A stretch of 64,000 bases of DNA from Megalobrama amblycephala (Eukaryota; Chordata; Actinopteri; Cypriniformes; Xenocyprididae): the NCBI RefSeq assembly GCF_018812025.1, contig NC_063054.1, forward strand, positions 22,207,308-22,271,307. Direction: 5' to 3'. Made by a program: the position numbers and the translations under genes. This document shows, piece by piece, positions 23,345 to 36,175 of the stretch. The number at the start of each line of letters is the position of its first letter. Positions within the stretch are counted from its first letter, which is position 1. The notes beneath the pieces were generated by a model that worked only from the letters and a program-made list of their open reading frames with translations, had not been told where the DNA came from and did not search any database.

Positions 23345-23785
23345 AGCTACACTTCTTGTATTTCAGTCACACCACAAGGCGTCACTGTGGCCTCAACGCT
23401 TCACACTCGCCTACTCTGAGCTCGATTGCTATGTCTGAGGTAAACCACGCCCTCCTCATTACCCTACGGACAAAGAAATGTAAAAATACATAAATGTAAA
23501 AGTAAAGAAATGTAGAAATGAACAAATGTGGAAATAAACAAATATAGAAATAAATAAATAAATAAATGTGGAAATAAATAAAAATCAAAATGAATAAATG
23601 TATAAATAATTAAAAGAAAAAATAAGTAAACATTTTAATAAATAAATAAATAATTTTTTTTTGCTTTTTTTATTTATATTTATTGATATATTTATTCATT
23701 TATTTTTGCTTTTTTAAATTTCTTTGTATATTTATTTATGTATTTATTTAATTTTAATTGCCACAGACTTGGTCTGCCAAAAATT
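23345..23785. repeat. Remaining right arm of a long-TIR element, unit 1
   Basis: From CTTCTTGTATTTCAGTCACA through CCTCCTCATTACCCTACGGA into an AAATAAATG-type array, ending at GTCTGCCAAAAATTAAAA. The same order occurs at 33725-34198 as one arm of a 2.66-kb element, and inverted at 31543-31985. Here only this arm is well preserved. A truncated counterpart may be the ATTT array at 21385-21480. Confidence 0.6.
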
Positions 23786-24246
23786 AAAAATAAATAAATA
23801 CCTAGGAAAGAACAGAACTGAAACAAGCCCCAAACCTTCAGAAGAAACATGTAGAAGCTCTGAAGATGACACAGATGCTCACTTATCGAGGACACACAGA
23901 TGACCACAATTATTTCTCCTGGAACTCATGAAAATACTTCTGTCTTGCCCTGTTGTTTATTCATTATACTCTGTTTTGTTATGAGAACATCTATGCAATG
24001 TGTAATTTTTATGTAAAAAGCCTGAGTGAAGCTACATGCACAAGAAAACAGAAGAAGAGCAAATGATCAGTAGCTCTTGTGTATCTCATCTGCAGCAGTC
24101 ATTTTGCACATGAAACCATAAACACCTTCACATACACAAATACACTCAGTTGCTTCCTTAAAACACATCTATTAATATCAGTCACACACATGCCCACACA
24201 ATAAAGTTGCATCACCCCGTTATAATTCCTCTTATTACAATTAGTT

Positions 24247-24432
24247 GGTAACACTTTAGAATACTGTTCCATCATTTATAATCATGAATAAATATACAAG
24301 TTCATAATTAATTAGAATAATGTATAATTTATAATCAATTCTAAAGTGAAGATCATGGTATCATCCAAACCTTAAGAAATCTTACAATGATTTCAGTCAT
24401 TATAGGGAGTTATCATGCTGTTCACTTTAGAA
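24247..24432. repeat. Short TIR repeat (GGTAACACTTTAGAATACTG)
   Basis: The start GGTAACACTTTAGAATACTG and the end TTCACTTTAGAATCC are partly inverted. The interior is AT-rich and has no frame. It lies between the receptor-unit flank and the L2 LINE tail. Confidence 0.4.
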
Positions 24433-24442
24433 TCCAAATCAT

Positions 24443-26917
24443 TACATTTACATTTAGTCATATAGCAGATGCTTTTCTCCAAAGCGACTTACAAATGAGA
24501 GTAGTAGAAGCAATCAAATCAACATGAGTACAACATTATGTAAGTGCTGTGTCAAGTCACAGTTTAATCAGTAAAGTGCTCGTAGCAAGGATTTTTTTTT
24601 TTTTAAATACACAAATAGATGGAAAAAGTAGAACTCAAAGAAAAGAAAGAAATAAAAAATAAGTGCTACTATTACTGGGTCAAGTGCTGACAAAAAAGAT
24701 ACGTCTTTAGCAGTTTTTTGAAAATGGCTAAGGTCTCAGCTGCTCGGATAGAGCGTGGTAGGTCATTCCACCAGCCAGGAACAGACCCAGAGAAGATCCA
24801 TGAGAGTGATTTTGTGCCCCTTTGGGATGGCACCACAAGGTGGCGTTCACTTGCAGAACGCAAGCTTCTGGAGGGCGCATAAGTCTGAAGTAGTGAGTTT
24901 AGGTATAGTGGTGCAGAGCCAGTGGTTGTTCTGTAGGCAAACATCAGAGCCTTCAATTGGATACGAGCAGCTATTGGCAGCCAATGCAAACTAATGAAGA
25001 GAGGTGTGACATGCACTCTCTTCGGTTCGTTAAAGACCAGTCTTGCGGCAGCATTCTGGATCAGTTGTAGAGGCTTGACAGTGCATGCTGGAAGGCCAGC
25101 CAAGAGAGCGTTACAATAGTTCAGTCTGGATAGAACAAGAGCTTGGACAAGAATTTGTGTGGAATGCTCTGATAGGAAGGATCTAATCTTCCTGATGTTG
25201 TACAAGGCAAATCTGCAGGACCGGGCCGTCGTAGCAATATGATCAGTGAAGCTTAAACAATCATCCATCACCACTCCAAGGTTCCTGGCTGTCCTTTTTG
25301 TCCAGTTGAATTGAAAGGTTATGATGAAGTGTTGGGTTGGTGCCGACCATAAGCAGTTCCGTTTTTGCAAGGTTGAGTTAAAGGTTTTGGTCCTTCATCC
25401 AAGCAGAAATGGCTGCAACCGTCGGAAACCATGTTCCTGAATGACAGAACCTAGTGATGACATGTAAATGGAGAGGAGAAGTGGTCCAAGCAAGGAGCCC
25501 TGAGGTATCCCAGTAGCAAGATGATGTGGTTTGGACACCTCACCTCTCCAAGATACCCTGAAGGATTATACCTGAGAGGTAAGACTTAAACCACTGGAGT
25601 GCGGTTCCTGAGATGCCCTTCGACATGAGTGTTGACAGAAGGATCTGGTGGTTAACTGTGTCAAAAGCAGCAGACAGATCCAGCAAGATGAGTACTGATG
25701 ATTTTGAAGTTGCTCTTCAGTGACTGAGAGCAAGTCTCATTTGAGTGGCCACTCTTGAAGCCAGACTGGTGGTTGTCAAGGAGGTTGTTCTGTGTGAGAT
25801 AAGTAGATAGTTGGTTGAACACAACTCTCTCAAGTGTCTTTACAATGAAAGGAAGAAGGGATACCGGTCTATAGTTTTCTAAGAGTGCTGGATTCAGAGT
25901 GGGTTTTTTAAGCAATGGGGTAATCCTAGCCTGTTTAAAAGCTGTGGGAAATGTACCAGTGTGAAGAGAAGAATTGATGAGTGAGTGCAGGTACAATTGA
26001 GGAGGAGATGGCCTGAAGACGATGAGTGGAGATAGGGTCTAGTGGACAGGTTGTAGGGTGATTGCAAAGGATGAGTTTGGAAACATTTGCCTCAGAGAGC
26101 ATGGAGAAGGAGGGGATAATTTGTATGTTTTCCGTTAAGATGTTATTGTCAGTGTGTGGTGTGGAGAATTGGCCGCTGATGGTTGTCATTTTATGTGTGA
26201 AAAATGTGGCAAAGTCATGAGCTGTGAGAGCTGATGGAGGAGGGAGGGGAGGAGGGCAAAGAAGAGAAGAGAAGGTTTTGAAAAGTGTGCGGGAATCAGT
26301 AGAATTGTTAATTTTATTGCGATAGTATGTGGTTTTAGCATTGGAGACATTTGTAGAGAAAGAAAAAAGGAGTGACTGATAGAAGCTTAGATCAGTAGTA
26401 TCTTTAGATTTGCGCCACTTCCTTTCTGCAGCCCTGATTCTAGATCGATGCTCACGGAGAGCATCAGAGAGCCAGGGGGCAGAGGGGGTGGCGCTGGCTG
26501 GTCTGGATGAAAGCGGGCAGAAGTCATCTAAGCAAGATGTTAGAGTGGTGCAAAGAGTGTCAGTAGCATTGTTAATGTCAAGTGATGAGAAGTGATTAGG
26601 GGGAGGAAGTGTGGATGAGACCAAAGAGGATAGGTGGGATGGTGAGAGCGAGCGTGGGTTTCGCCAAAAAGTAACGTGGTGGAGTGTGTGTAGAGTTAGG
26701 GGTCAGGTTGAGATTAAAAGTGATGAGGAAATGGTCTGAGCTGTGTAGTGGAGTAACCAGTGTATTGTTGGTGGAGCAACAGCGTGTGTAAATGAGGTCC
26801 AATTGGCGACCTGATTTGTGGGTAGCTGAAGTAGACACTCGCTTTGAGATCAAACGAGGCAAGCAGAGTGTGGAAATCAGCAGCCTGAGGTTTCTCTTGA
26901 TGGATGTTGAAATCTCT
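24443..26917 (-). pseudogene. L2/CR1-type LINE, 5'-truncated and internally deleted
   Basis: A non-LTR retrotransposon read right to left. The 5' end is truncated inside the endonuclease domain (DFNIHQEKPQ, then SGRQLDLIYTRC and SSDHFLITFNL). Reverse transcriptase follows with ITPLLKKPTLNP, NYRPVSLLPF and [15 protein letters not shown]. The C-terminal region has LNYCNALLAGLP, LIQNAAARLVF and FISLHWLPIAARI. The 3' tail has GTAAGTCGCTTTGGAGAAAA ... GCATCTGCTATATGACTAAA, the classic fish L2 ending. The catalytic (Y/F)ADD block is absent: the sequence passes from a GPLLLSIYMSS-like region to ISAWMKDQNL without it. Frame changes separate the segments at about 25950 and 25400. It is not active. Confidence 0.85.
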
Positions 26918-28427
26918 TTTTGTGTGTTTTGCTGTATCTGTTGCTAAGGAGTTATTTTCAGTTAGACACCACGCTAGCCAGCAGCGCTATTAAGAGGATA
27001 GGTCTGGGTTTTGTAGCCTATTTGCTTTATTCCAGTCACGTCATTGTCATACGAAAGAACGTTATAAATATATTAGGTTATTTTTTAACCTTATCCATCC
27101 CGTGTACTTGTACTGAGCTCTAGAGCTAAAGCTCTACACTATGGCATACTGGATTAAAGTGTATACTAGATTAAGTGAGATGAAATGTTAAATTTTACAT
27201 TGTTGGTAAAAACTGTGTTGTTCCATAGTTGAATTTAAATATTTTAAATGTGAAATATTTTTAATTATATATAGTTAGTGAAACATTTTTCAGTGTTTCA
27301 GTGAGACGTTAAACGCCTTTGCTGAAGCATTGTCTGTTTTCTTGCAGTTTTTTAGTCTTAAAATGTCTTAAATTTTACAATATTAAGCCTTAAAGGTCAA
27401 ATAGTCAACATTTTAATTGATGGGGTCTTACTTACAACAATAACGTTAGCATGTTAGTTCAGCCATACTGATGTCTAGAGAGAAAGCCATTGTACATGTC
27501 TCACTTTCTGTGGAATAAAGTCCTGCTCAGATGTAGTAGCTGCTTTCTGTTTAAACAAAAGGAAACTTAAACTTAAACAGTTCATGCAATAATGTGTTAA
27601 ATTACCCATCATATTCAAATTTAACATCTGCACTGGACAAAATATTTAGCACTGCCTTTGGTTAACTTGAACAAGAAAAAAATATTCATTTAAAATATGA
27701 AATAAATGTCATAAAAAGCATTACATTTAACTTTCTCATGTCAACACATTGTTACAAAACTAATTTTATGTTTTAAAACAAATTATAAGCAAACTGTTTG
27801 TGTTTCTTGAAAATTATTGCTTCAATTATTTTTTTGCCATATAGAACCTTATCATTCCAAGCGAAAAGTGGTTTTTTTTGTTTTGTTTTTTTAGAATTAT
27901 AAGGTTCTGTCTGCATTTGACCCATTCCAAAAATCCCCATTTACAAATCTGAGAGGATTTTGATATTGTATATTTAGAATACATTTAGGGTCTCTGTCAT
28001 TTTCATGTTTGAAAGAAACTTGTTCCCCATATAGTTTTTGCTATATGGAATGAAACTTTGAAGCTCAATATGTCAAACTGCTCAGAACGCAGATAGAACC
28101 TTATAATTCCAAGAGGATGATTTTTCTCTGTCAAAACAAGTATATTTTTATGTACAACAAAACCAACCTCATGGTTTGATGAAAACATACACAAAGACAC
28201 TCTTTGAAAAGTCCTTTTAATAGCAGGTTTCAATACATAACTGAAAAATGCTTATTAGATTCATTATTCTACAAACAGTTACAGACAAGAATTTTTGTCA
28301 TGTTTCAGTAGTTTCTACTTTTAATCAGGTGACTTTATGTACATGTATATCCTCAAAATGCTGTGAGGATTAAAAAAAAAAATGGTTTGGGTGGGGGTTG
28401 TTTTGTGTGTGGGGCAATACTGTCATT
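26918..28427. other. Intergenic region between LINE and receptor B
   Basis: No gene was recognised. The stretch 28125-28380 (CAAAACAAGTATATTTTTAT and following) recurs at 35490-35860, so it belongs to the 3' flank of the receptor repeat unit. The words CTTATAATTCCAAG and CTTATCATTCCAAG near 28100 and 27850 suggest a small local duplication. The rest is plain AT-rich DNA. Confidence 0.5.
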
Positions 28428-31114
28428 TTAAGTCAGTTTAGCATTGGTGTTGACATACTCAGTGAGCTGTACTGGGACATTCAGTGTGTGATCAGGTGTG
28501 GAAGCCGTTTCAACATAGACTACAGCAGAACTCGCCTCTTCATCCTGAAGAGAGAGAAAACGAGAAAACGATTGTGTTCATACCTAAATTTACATGCACA
28601 CACTTGCACCAGTATCAACTACCTTTTTATTTTTCATTCGGTGGAAACAAGCTTCCATAAATATTCTCTGCCAGCAAGTTATGAAACATTTAAATATCAG
28701 ACTTCAGCTTAAAACTTCTTATATCTTCATATAACAGTAAATTCTGGCACTCAAAAGTTTAGAGGTGCTTTTTCAAAAACAAAAAGAGTTCAAAATAATA
28801 AAACCAGCTTATCCAGATGTCAATAAAAAAAAAAAATTAACATAACAATATATCATATTTTGAAGATGCTTGTATTTATAAATATTTTCTTCAACATTTA
28901 TTTACACAATTAATAAAACATTTTTTTTTTTTTTTAACTAAATCAGGAACAAAAAAAAAAAACAGTGGTGTTTAAACCAGAATTTTAGGGCTCATTAGGA
29001 GGTCATTTACAATATACTGTAGAAAGTGTGTGTTTATGTACCTTTGAATATCCAGAAGATAACGCCAGAAATGGCAGGATAAGCGCTAATGGAAACACTG
29101 CCACTAGAATGAAAATATCTGTGGAGAAACATACACAGTTCATATGTTCATGGGAAAAAATACATTATTCTAATCATCATTGTTAATGAAAAGCAAACCA
29201 AGCCTATGACTTACATTGAGGTGTGTGGTGTGGTGGTCGAGGTGGTGTAGATTCTTGTGTTTGGTGTGAAGGTTGATGTATTGATAAACTGATGGGTGTA
29301 TAGATGTGTGGTTTCTCTGTTCAGAGGAGAATAACTGTCAATGTTAATATAACAATGCAAACAGTTCATCCTACAAGTTTTACCTCATTCTTTTAAATAT
29401 GTAGATTCTTCATAAACAAAATCAAATTAACAGCATCAACACAGAACAAAACTACCTTCAACATGAAGTGTGTAGGTGACTTGTTGAGACGAGACAGAAC
29501 AATAATAGACTCCTGCGTGCTCTGCAGTCAGTGCTGATATGTGTAGAGAGAGATTTCCTGAAGTTGTTTGATTTAACAGTTTGACTCTTTTCTTGTGGCT
29601 CTCAGTCTTTTCATTTGGGTAAATTTCCCAGTAAGTTTCCTTTATCAGATACATCCATTGTATCTGTTCAGGTTTAGCCAGTAGTTCAGCGCAGGAGCAG
29701 GGCAGAACCACAGACTCTCCTGCATATCCAGTCACCTCATCCGTTGACTTTGTGTTCTGAACCAAATTACAGCCTAAAAATGTTTAAAAAAAAAAAAAAA
29801 AACATGAATGACTCGCATTGTAGTAAGCACATAAGTAAAACTCAATGAATTTAAACTCTATCACTGGTTCTCCAAATTTATTATTTTTTCATTCTCTGAA
29901 TAATAATTCTGACAAACAAACAAAAACAAAAAAATTGAATCTCATTCCTGAGCTGTCAATCATGTCTAACAAGACATCTTGTTAGCTTTCTAGAAGAAGC
30001 ATTCACTTACCCTTTACTGTTAACTCAATGGATATAGTAATAGAGTGCCGTTCAGTCATACACTTATAGTATCCTTGATCTTCTATTCTGAGGTCAGAAA
30101 TGAGAAGAGACAGATTTTTCGGAGAACTTTCATTAAACAGCACAAGTCTTCCTCTGTACTTCTCATCCTCAAATACTTCAATCCATTGTTTTACACTGCG
30201 TTGAAACTGCCATGTGAATGTCTTGGCTGTAGACTGAGGATCAGCGCAGGAGCAGGGCAGCACCACTGAACCACCTGTGTATCCTGTTATTACTGTTGAC
30301 TGCTTCTTATCTGAAAGAATACAGCCTGAAAACAAGAGAGCTTGTTAAACGCTTTCAAATGGGCTTTACTGGAATATATAATAGTCAGGAAAAAAGCTGA
30401 GAAGATCCTTCAGGTTTCTGTTAATGAGTACTTTATTGTGCTTATAGATCTCTAATTCTGTTCTTCGAAGGAACTGGACGTATATGGCATTTTAATATCA
30501 ACAATTTCATCTTCATTAAACTTGTAGTTTAATGCAATGTAAATTATGTTTATTTAAATTAACACGATTATGAAAATTTTGTGAGGGCCTTCAGGAACTT
30601 TTAATGAACATAGAAAGACAAAGTCGCTCAAATCTCATCACATTCATTTTTATTTATTTATTTATTTATTTTTCATTTGTATGCACAAATAAACAATTTT
30701 TAGTACTGTATTCACTACTTCACAATTTCAAAAAGAAAAAGAAGAAGAAGCTGCCTTCCTGATTTATTATAAAACAACCAAAATATCTGTTTCATCTTTT
30801 AGGAATTCAAAGACCATTTTTGTTTGAATAGCTCTGCAACTGACAAATTAATTCAACATTCTGCAGGTGTGAATAGACACAGTCCTATCTTAGAAAAACT
30901 ATGAAATGTAATTTAAAATTTTCTTAAAAGATGCTTTATTTTTTAAAATTGTTTTTAGAGATGTTTTATTTTTTAAATAGTTGTTTTACAAACACTTCAC
31001 ACTGATCTCACACCAGTTCCTCCTAAATAAAAAAAAAATTTAAAAAAAGAAAAGTCTTAACTTACCAGTACTAAAATGAATCATAAAGAGGAAAAGATAT
31101 AAATGGTTCTTCAT
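28428..31114 (-). CDS. Two-Ig-domain receptor, copy B (altered tail)
   Basis: Tandem paralogue of copy A. Exons run right to left: 31066-31114, 30011-30325, 29456-29773, 29215-29316, 29042-29118 and 28428-28544, totalling 325 aa. The signal peptide and both Ig exons are almost identical to copy A, including VVLPCSC, GYYKC and GVYYC. The membrane exon differs. It uses a different splice acceptor (CTCCACAG), is shorter (77 nt), and lacks one base relative to copy A near its end. The 65-nt tail exon of copy A has no recognisable counterpart. The deletion leaves phase 0, so the membrane exon can join the last exon in frame. The tail has lost the ITIM tyrosine (VTYSSV is now ASSAV). It retains TEYVNT (Tyr317), a YxN-type motif instead of TEYAPI, and gains VVYVET (Tyr297). 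Confidence 0.78.
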
Positions 31115-31542
31115 GACTGCATCTCACTCACTAATGGCACGTCTCTATTTGTGTGGACTCTTGTCTTTCTTTTTTCTTTTTTTAGTTCCTGTTAACTCTT
31201 ACATTTCAGAAACTCTAACTTCCTGTTTCATGACACATCTCTGTATTTTTTCCCCCATTTTCAAGCAATATTTTACAGTTTACTCACTTGACTGTGTACT
31301 TTCATTTCTTTTTATTCATGGCCTTTTCAAATAATCAAACAGCAGGACTATCTTGGTGGTGCGGGTCAAATATTCTTTAAATAAAGCATCAAATGAGTCA
31401 TAAATCAAAAACATCTAGTTTTAAAAATTTAGACCGCTGTATGTTTAGGCTATACTGTATGGCTTATTTACAGGTCGTTGTTGGCCTTGAAATAATTGAG
31501 TGAGTTTGGTTTGGAGGCTGGAAAGTATGGAATGCCAATTAA

Positions 31543-34198
31543 GTCTGCCAAAATTAAAAAAAAATAAATACATAAATATATATATAAAGAAATGTAAAAA
31601 AGCACAGATAAATAAATAAATATATAAATAAATATTCATAGAAGCAATAAATAAATAATTATTTATACATTTATTTCCTTATGTATATATTTATTTTTTT
31701 CCACATTTATTTTTTCTTTTATTTATTTATACATTTATTCATTTTGATTTTTATTTATTTCCACAATTATTTATTTAGGTATTTATTTCCATATTTGTTC
31801 ATTTCCACATTTATTTATTTCTTCATTTCTTTATTTTTACATTTATGTATTTTTACATTTCTTTGTCCGTAGGGTAATGAGGAGGGCGTGGTTTACCTCA
31901 GACATAGCAATAAAGCTCAGAGTAGGTGTGAGGTTTGAGGTCACAGTGACACCTTGTGGTGTGGCCGAAATACAAAAGAAGTGACAGTCACAGCATCACC
32001 GATTATAATGGGTTTTTTTAGTGTGGTCTTATTATTACAGTATTTCACAATTGCTAAAACACATTTCTTGAAACCATCACTCATTTTCTCAAAACATTAA
32101 ACATAAATCCAATCTTCAAACTAATTTCACAAAACTTCTGACTCTTATGGTAAAATCAAACAAAGCTTTCAGATCATACACACATTAAGCAAAATATAAA
32201 CACATACAGATCATTCATTAGACACTACATTAAAAAATGGAAAACACAACATCCAGAACATAAGGTTACAGAAAAAAAAGTATATTGTAACACAGTAAAC
32301 ACATTTTGCCATTACATAAAATGTATAGAAATCACAAGTAATGTGAATTTAAAGTATACTGTATGTACTGCAAGTACAGTATTATATTCAATATTATATG
32401 GTATTGAATGTCTGTATATACAGTACTTACATACTGCAAACATACAGCAGTCTAAATGCAAATGACTAAAAGGTCAAAGAAAACTCTAAATGAAAAGCAT
32501 GATACAGTACACACACACACACACACAGAAACAAAGTTCAGAGTCAGTGAGAGATTCATTCTGCTTCAGCGTCACGTCTTCATGTTGGGTCCGGCCTAAA
32601 TCAAATCAAGTCACCTTTATTTCAATTGCAATTTATACTACACAGATACTAGTTTAGTCTAGTCTACTCTAGTCAAAGTAGCTTTACAGTGATAACAGGT
32701 ACATGATGATCAGTAATGCAAAGAGGGTTCATTTTGGCTGTACAGCTCTAAAAGAAAATAGTGTCATTGTTCAGCTGAAGTCAGATCAGTGTTGATTCAC
32801 TTACATTGTAAAGATCATCAATTATTATGTAAATGACTGTAATTATTTTCCTCTATAAAGCAGTTCTGCAGAAAACAGTGATGTCATCATCTAGGCTAGC
32901 TTAGTTCAGTTCTCATCCTATAATGTCAGTACTGTCAGATCAATAATATTGTTGAATATTATTGAATATTGTTGAGGACATTTTCCACATCACAGGCAAT
33001 GTCGTCTCTTGCCAGGCAAAGGGAAAAACCTGTGCCGGATCCAGCCTTGTCTCCACACCCCTTGCTCTTTCTCCTCATCCTCCTCTTACACATACTCTTC
33101 CTCCTCTACTTTTCAGATTGTTTCCATCTATTGTTGGTATCATCATTCAGCACCTGTGTCACCTGTGCACTCTGAACTGACCTATATTTTATACAGTTGA
33201 TTTGATCACATCATTAGAAATAAGTGTGAATAATTTTGAGTCATTGTGTTTAAAGGATGACAACTGTGTTGTAGTTGTGTTTAACTTTTGCCACATGTAT
33301 TTACCATTTTGCAACACAGTGCAAAATGTGTTTTAGTAAGTAAGAATGTGTTTAGAGTTTTGCAAAAAGAGTGGATGAGATTAGCAAACAGTGTCTTAAC
33401 TACCTGAACTTGTTTAAGGTTTTGCCTACAAAGTGACTGATTCGACAAATGGGTTTAGGCCACTGAGCATTGGGTTCAGAGAATGGGGTTTAGTATTTTA
33501 GCAATTGTGAAATACTGTAATCTCACATCTTAGGATAAGTTATCAACTGGAAATATCCAGAATTAGATAAATCAAAATGTGCCCATGGAAACGGAGCTAG
33601 TGAAACAAACACACCAATGACACTAATAATTTTTAGTTTCTATTTATTGAAATTCTGAAGGCGCGTTAACCATAACAATAATTTAGCAGACGCAGGGATA
33701 CACAGAGCAGAACACTATCCAAGTATCAACAAGCTACACTTCTTGTATTTCGGCCACACCACAAGGTGTTACTGTGGCCTCAACACTTCACCCTCACCTA
33801 CTCTGAGCTCGATTACTATGTCTGAGGTAAACCACGCCCTCCTCATTACCCTACAGACAAAGAAATGTAAAAATACATAAATGTAAAAATAAAGAAATGT
33901 AGAAATGAATAAATGTGAAAATGAACAAATATGGAAAAAAAATAAATACATAAATGTGGAAATAAATAAATAATCTAAATGAATAAATGTATAAATAAAT
34001 AAAATAAAAAATAAATAAATGTGGAAAAAATATATACAAGGAAATAAATGTATAAATAATTTTTATTTATTTATTTATTTATTTTTTTTGCTTTTCTATT
34101 TCTATTTATTTATATATTTATTTATTTATTTTTGGGTTTTTTTTGCATTTCTTTGTATATTTATTTATGTATTTATTTATTTTTTAATTTTGGCAGAC
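31543..34198. mobile_element. Long-TIR composite element, 2.66 kb
   Basis: The outer ends are GTCTGCCAAAATTAA at 31543 and its inverse TTAATTTTGGCAGAC ending at 34198. The arms are about 450 bp each. Both contain an ATTT/AAAT array followed by the block CCTCCTCATTACCCTA ... CACACCACAAGG, in opposite orientation. The Phe/Tyr-rich open frames in these arrays are composition artefacts. The centre is occupied by a second, TA-flanked element (32038-33517). I recognise no transposase. Confidence 0.65.
32038..33517. mobile_element. TA-flanked TIR element nested in the composite
   Basis: Ends CAGTATTTCACAATTGCTAA and TTAGCAATTGTGAAATACTG are perfect inverted repeats bordered by TA on each side, the signature of Tc1/mariner-type insertion. 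The interior has no transposase frame. It includes a CA tract (32508-32526), and CTAGTTTAGTCTAGTCTACT near 32650 is a tandem-like motif. Confidence 0.7.
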
Positions 34199-34410
34199 TG
34201 TTGTATTATTCATTATACTCTGTTTTGTTATGAGAACATGCAATGTGTAATTGTTGTGTAAAAGCCTGAGTGAAGCTACGTGCACAAGAAAACAGAAGAA
34301 GAGCAAATGATCAGTAGCTCTTGTGTATCTCATTTGCAGCAGTCATTTTGCACATGAAACCACAAACACCTTCACATACACTCAGTTGCTTCCTTAAAAC
34401 ACATCTATTA

Positions 34411-35264
34411 CAGTTTTTTTATAGACGCTAGGACACATTTCTCAATACTTAGGTCACTTTTGCAAAACTCTTCACACAGTTCTCCTAACCAACTTTCAGC
34501 TTGGCAAAGCAGTTCATTTCACATTCAAAATGCACTACAACTACCAAAACACTTTATTCAGGTCTCAAATCAACTCATCCTTCCAGAACACTAGCAAAGG
34601 TTGACAGCCGACAAACACACTTTGTCACCCACAAAACAATTACCTAAAAAACACTAACAACACGTAGCATTATACAATGTTTTCTTGTGAAAAACAAGGA
34701 CACATCTCTGTTTATAATTCACTTCAATATATGTTACTGGAATGAATCAGACATGATGCAGAATTCGTCAATATTTTATGTAGTTTATTTATTTTTATTC
34801 TTTTTGCACCTTTTGTAATGAAATTGTAAGAGTAACACCTGTGTAGATGTTCATCTACAATGAGTATCAGCTGTGGCTGGTCCAATTGTTTTTATAGCAT
34901 TTAATTTTAAGATTTAAATATATATTTCATTAAAATATTACTGTCGGAATGTAGCAAATTGCTGTCTTATTCAGTTTTGTATTATGTTATTGTTTTGAAC
35001 ATAAGTTTAACAGTTTTGAAAACAGTATGTAAGCATGTGCAAATTGGCCTGTACGTACAAAGAGTTTTGGCAGTTGTTGTGTCTGAGTGAGAAAAGAATT
35101 CATGAAATTTGAGAGATGTAGTCATTGAATGCATTTTGTGCCAAAGCAATGATAATTGATCCTCAGTTTAGCCCACATAGACTTCTGTTGTGCTCACTGT
35201 GTGAAGAGTTTTGCAAAAGTGACCTAAGTATTGAGAAATGTGTCCTAGCGTCTGTAAAAAACTG
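34411..35264. mobile_element. TA-flanked TIR element, 854 bp
   Basis: The left end CAGTTTTTTTATAGACGCTA and the right end TAGCGTCTGTAAAAAACTG are inverted, with TA outside each. The arms continue for ~70 bp (GGACACATTTCTCAATACTT against its complement). This again fits Tc1/mariner-type mobilisation, with no transposase frame inside. Its left junction lies exactly where unit 1 reads CATCTATTAATATCAG. Confidence 0.75.
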
Positions 35265-35479
35265 TAAACAAACTCATAAGGAATTATTGCACACTCATCT
35301 GTACTCCTATAGTTTACACCAGAAAAGCCTATTGATTATTCTTTCATCCCGTTTCTATATGTAGACAAGCTTTGTGTAAATATAGAAAGTGCTATTTGAA
35401 CAAAAAGTCTTTGGCATATGAGGAGAATCATACATTTGATAATGTAACCACAATAAATCAAGATTTAAAGTGTCCATTT

Positions 35480-36175
35480 GTCTCTATTTGTCAAAACAAG
35501 TATATTTTTATGTACAACAAAACCAACTTCATAGTTTGATAAAAACACACACAAAAGTCTTTTAACAGCAGGTTTTCTCTATTAAAATTGACATGACTGA
35601 TTATGATTGATTTTTTAATTTGCCAGTAAGCGGGCCATTATATCAGTTTTAGTAGTGGTTTTGCTTCAAACATTTACCAGACATGTTGCACAAAATATAC
35701 AAGGATGTTTCAATACATAACTCAAAAATGCTCATTAGATTCATTATATTCTACAGATACAGACAAGAATTTTTCATGTTTGAATGGTTGCTACTTTTAA
35801 TCAGGTGACTACATGTATATCCTCAAAATGTAGTAAAGATTAAAATAAAAAAAATTAAAAAAAAAGTTTGAGGAGTGGGAGGTGGGTTGGTTTCAATACT
35901 GTCATTTTTGGCCTCGGATATAGACTGCAACTTTATTACCACTTTCAAGGCCCAGAAAGATGGTAAAGACATAGTTAAAATAGTTAATGTGACTACAGTG
36001 GTTCAACCTTAATTTTGTGAAGAGACGAGAATACTTTTTGTGCGTAAAAAAAAAAAAAAAACTTTATTAAACTTTATTCAACTATTTCGAAGAACCACCG
36101 TAGTCACATGAAGGTCTTACGGGTTTGGAACGACATGAGGGTGAGTAATTAATGACAGAAACTTTATTTTGACGC
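35480..36175. repeat. Relic 3' flank of a third receptor unit
   Basis: The segment 35490-35860 is a diverged copy of 28125-28380 (CAAAACAAGTATATTTTTATG, then the TTTAATCAGGTGAC block), the sequence just beyond the 3' end of receptor B. An Angel right half (GGGTTTGGAACGACATGAGG) lies at about 36117-36165. No Ig exon was found between here and 36650. Confidence 0.6.

Noticed and set aside
24755..26595. Plus-strand frames (24755-24994, 26410-26595)
   Set aside because: Antisense to the L2 LINE reading frames.
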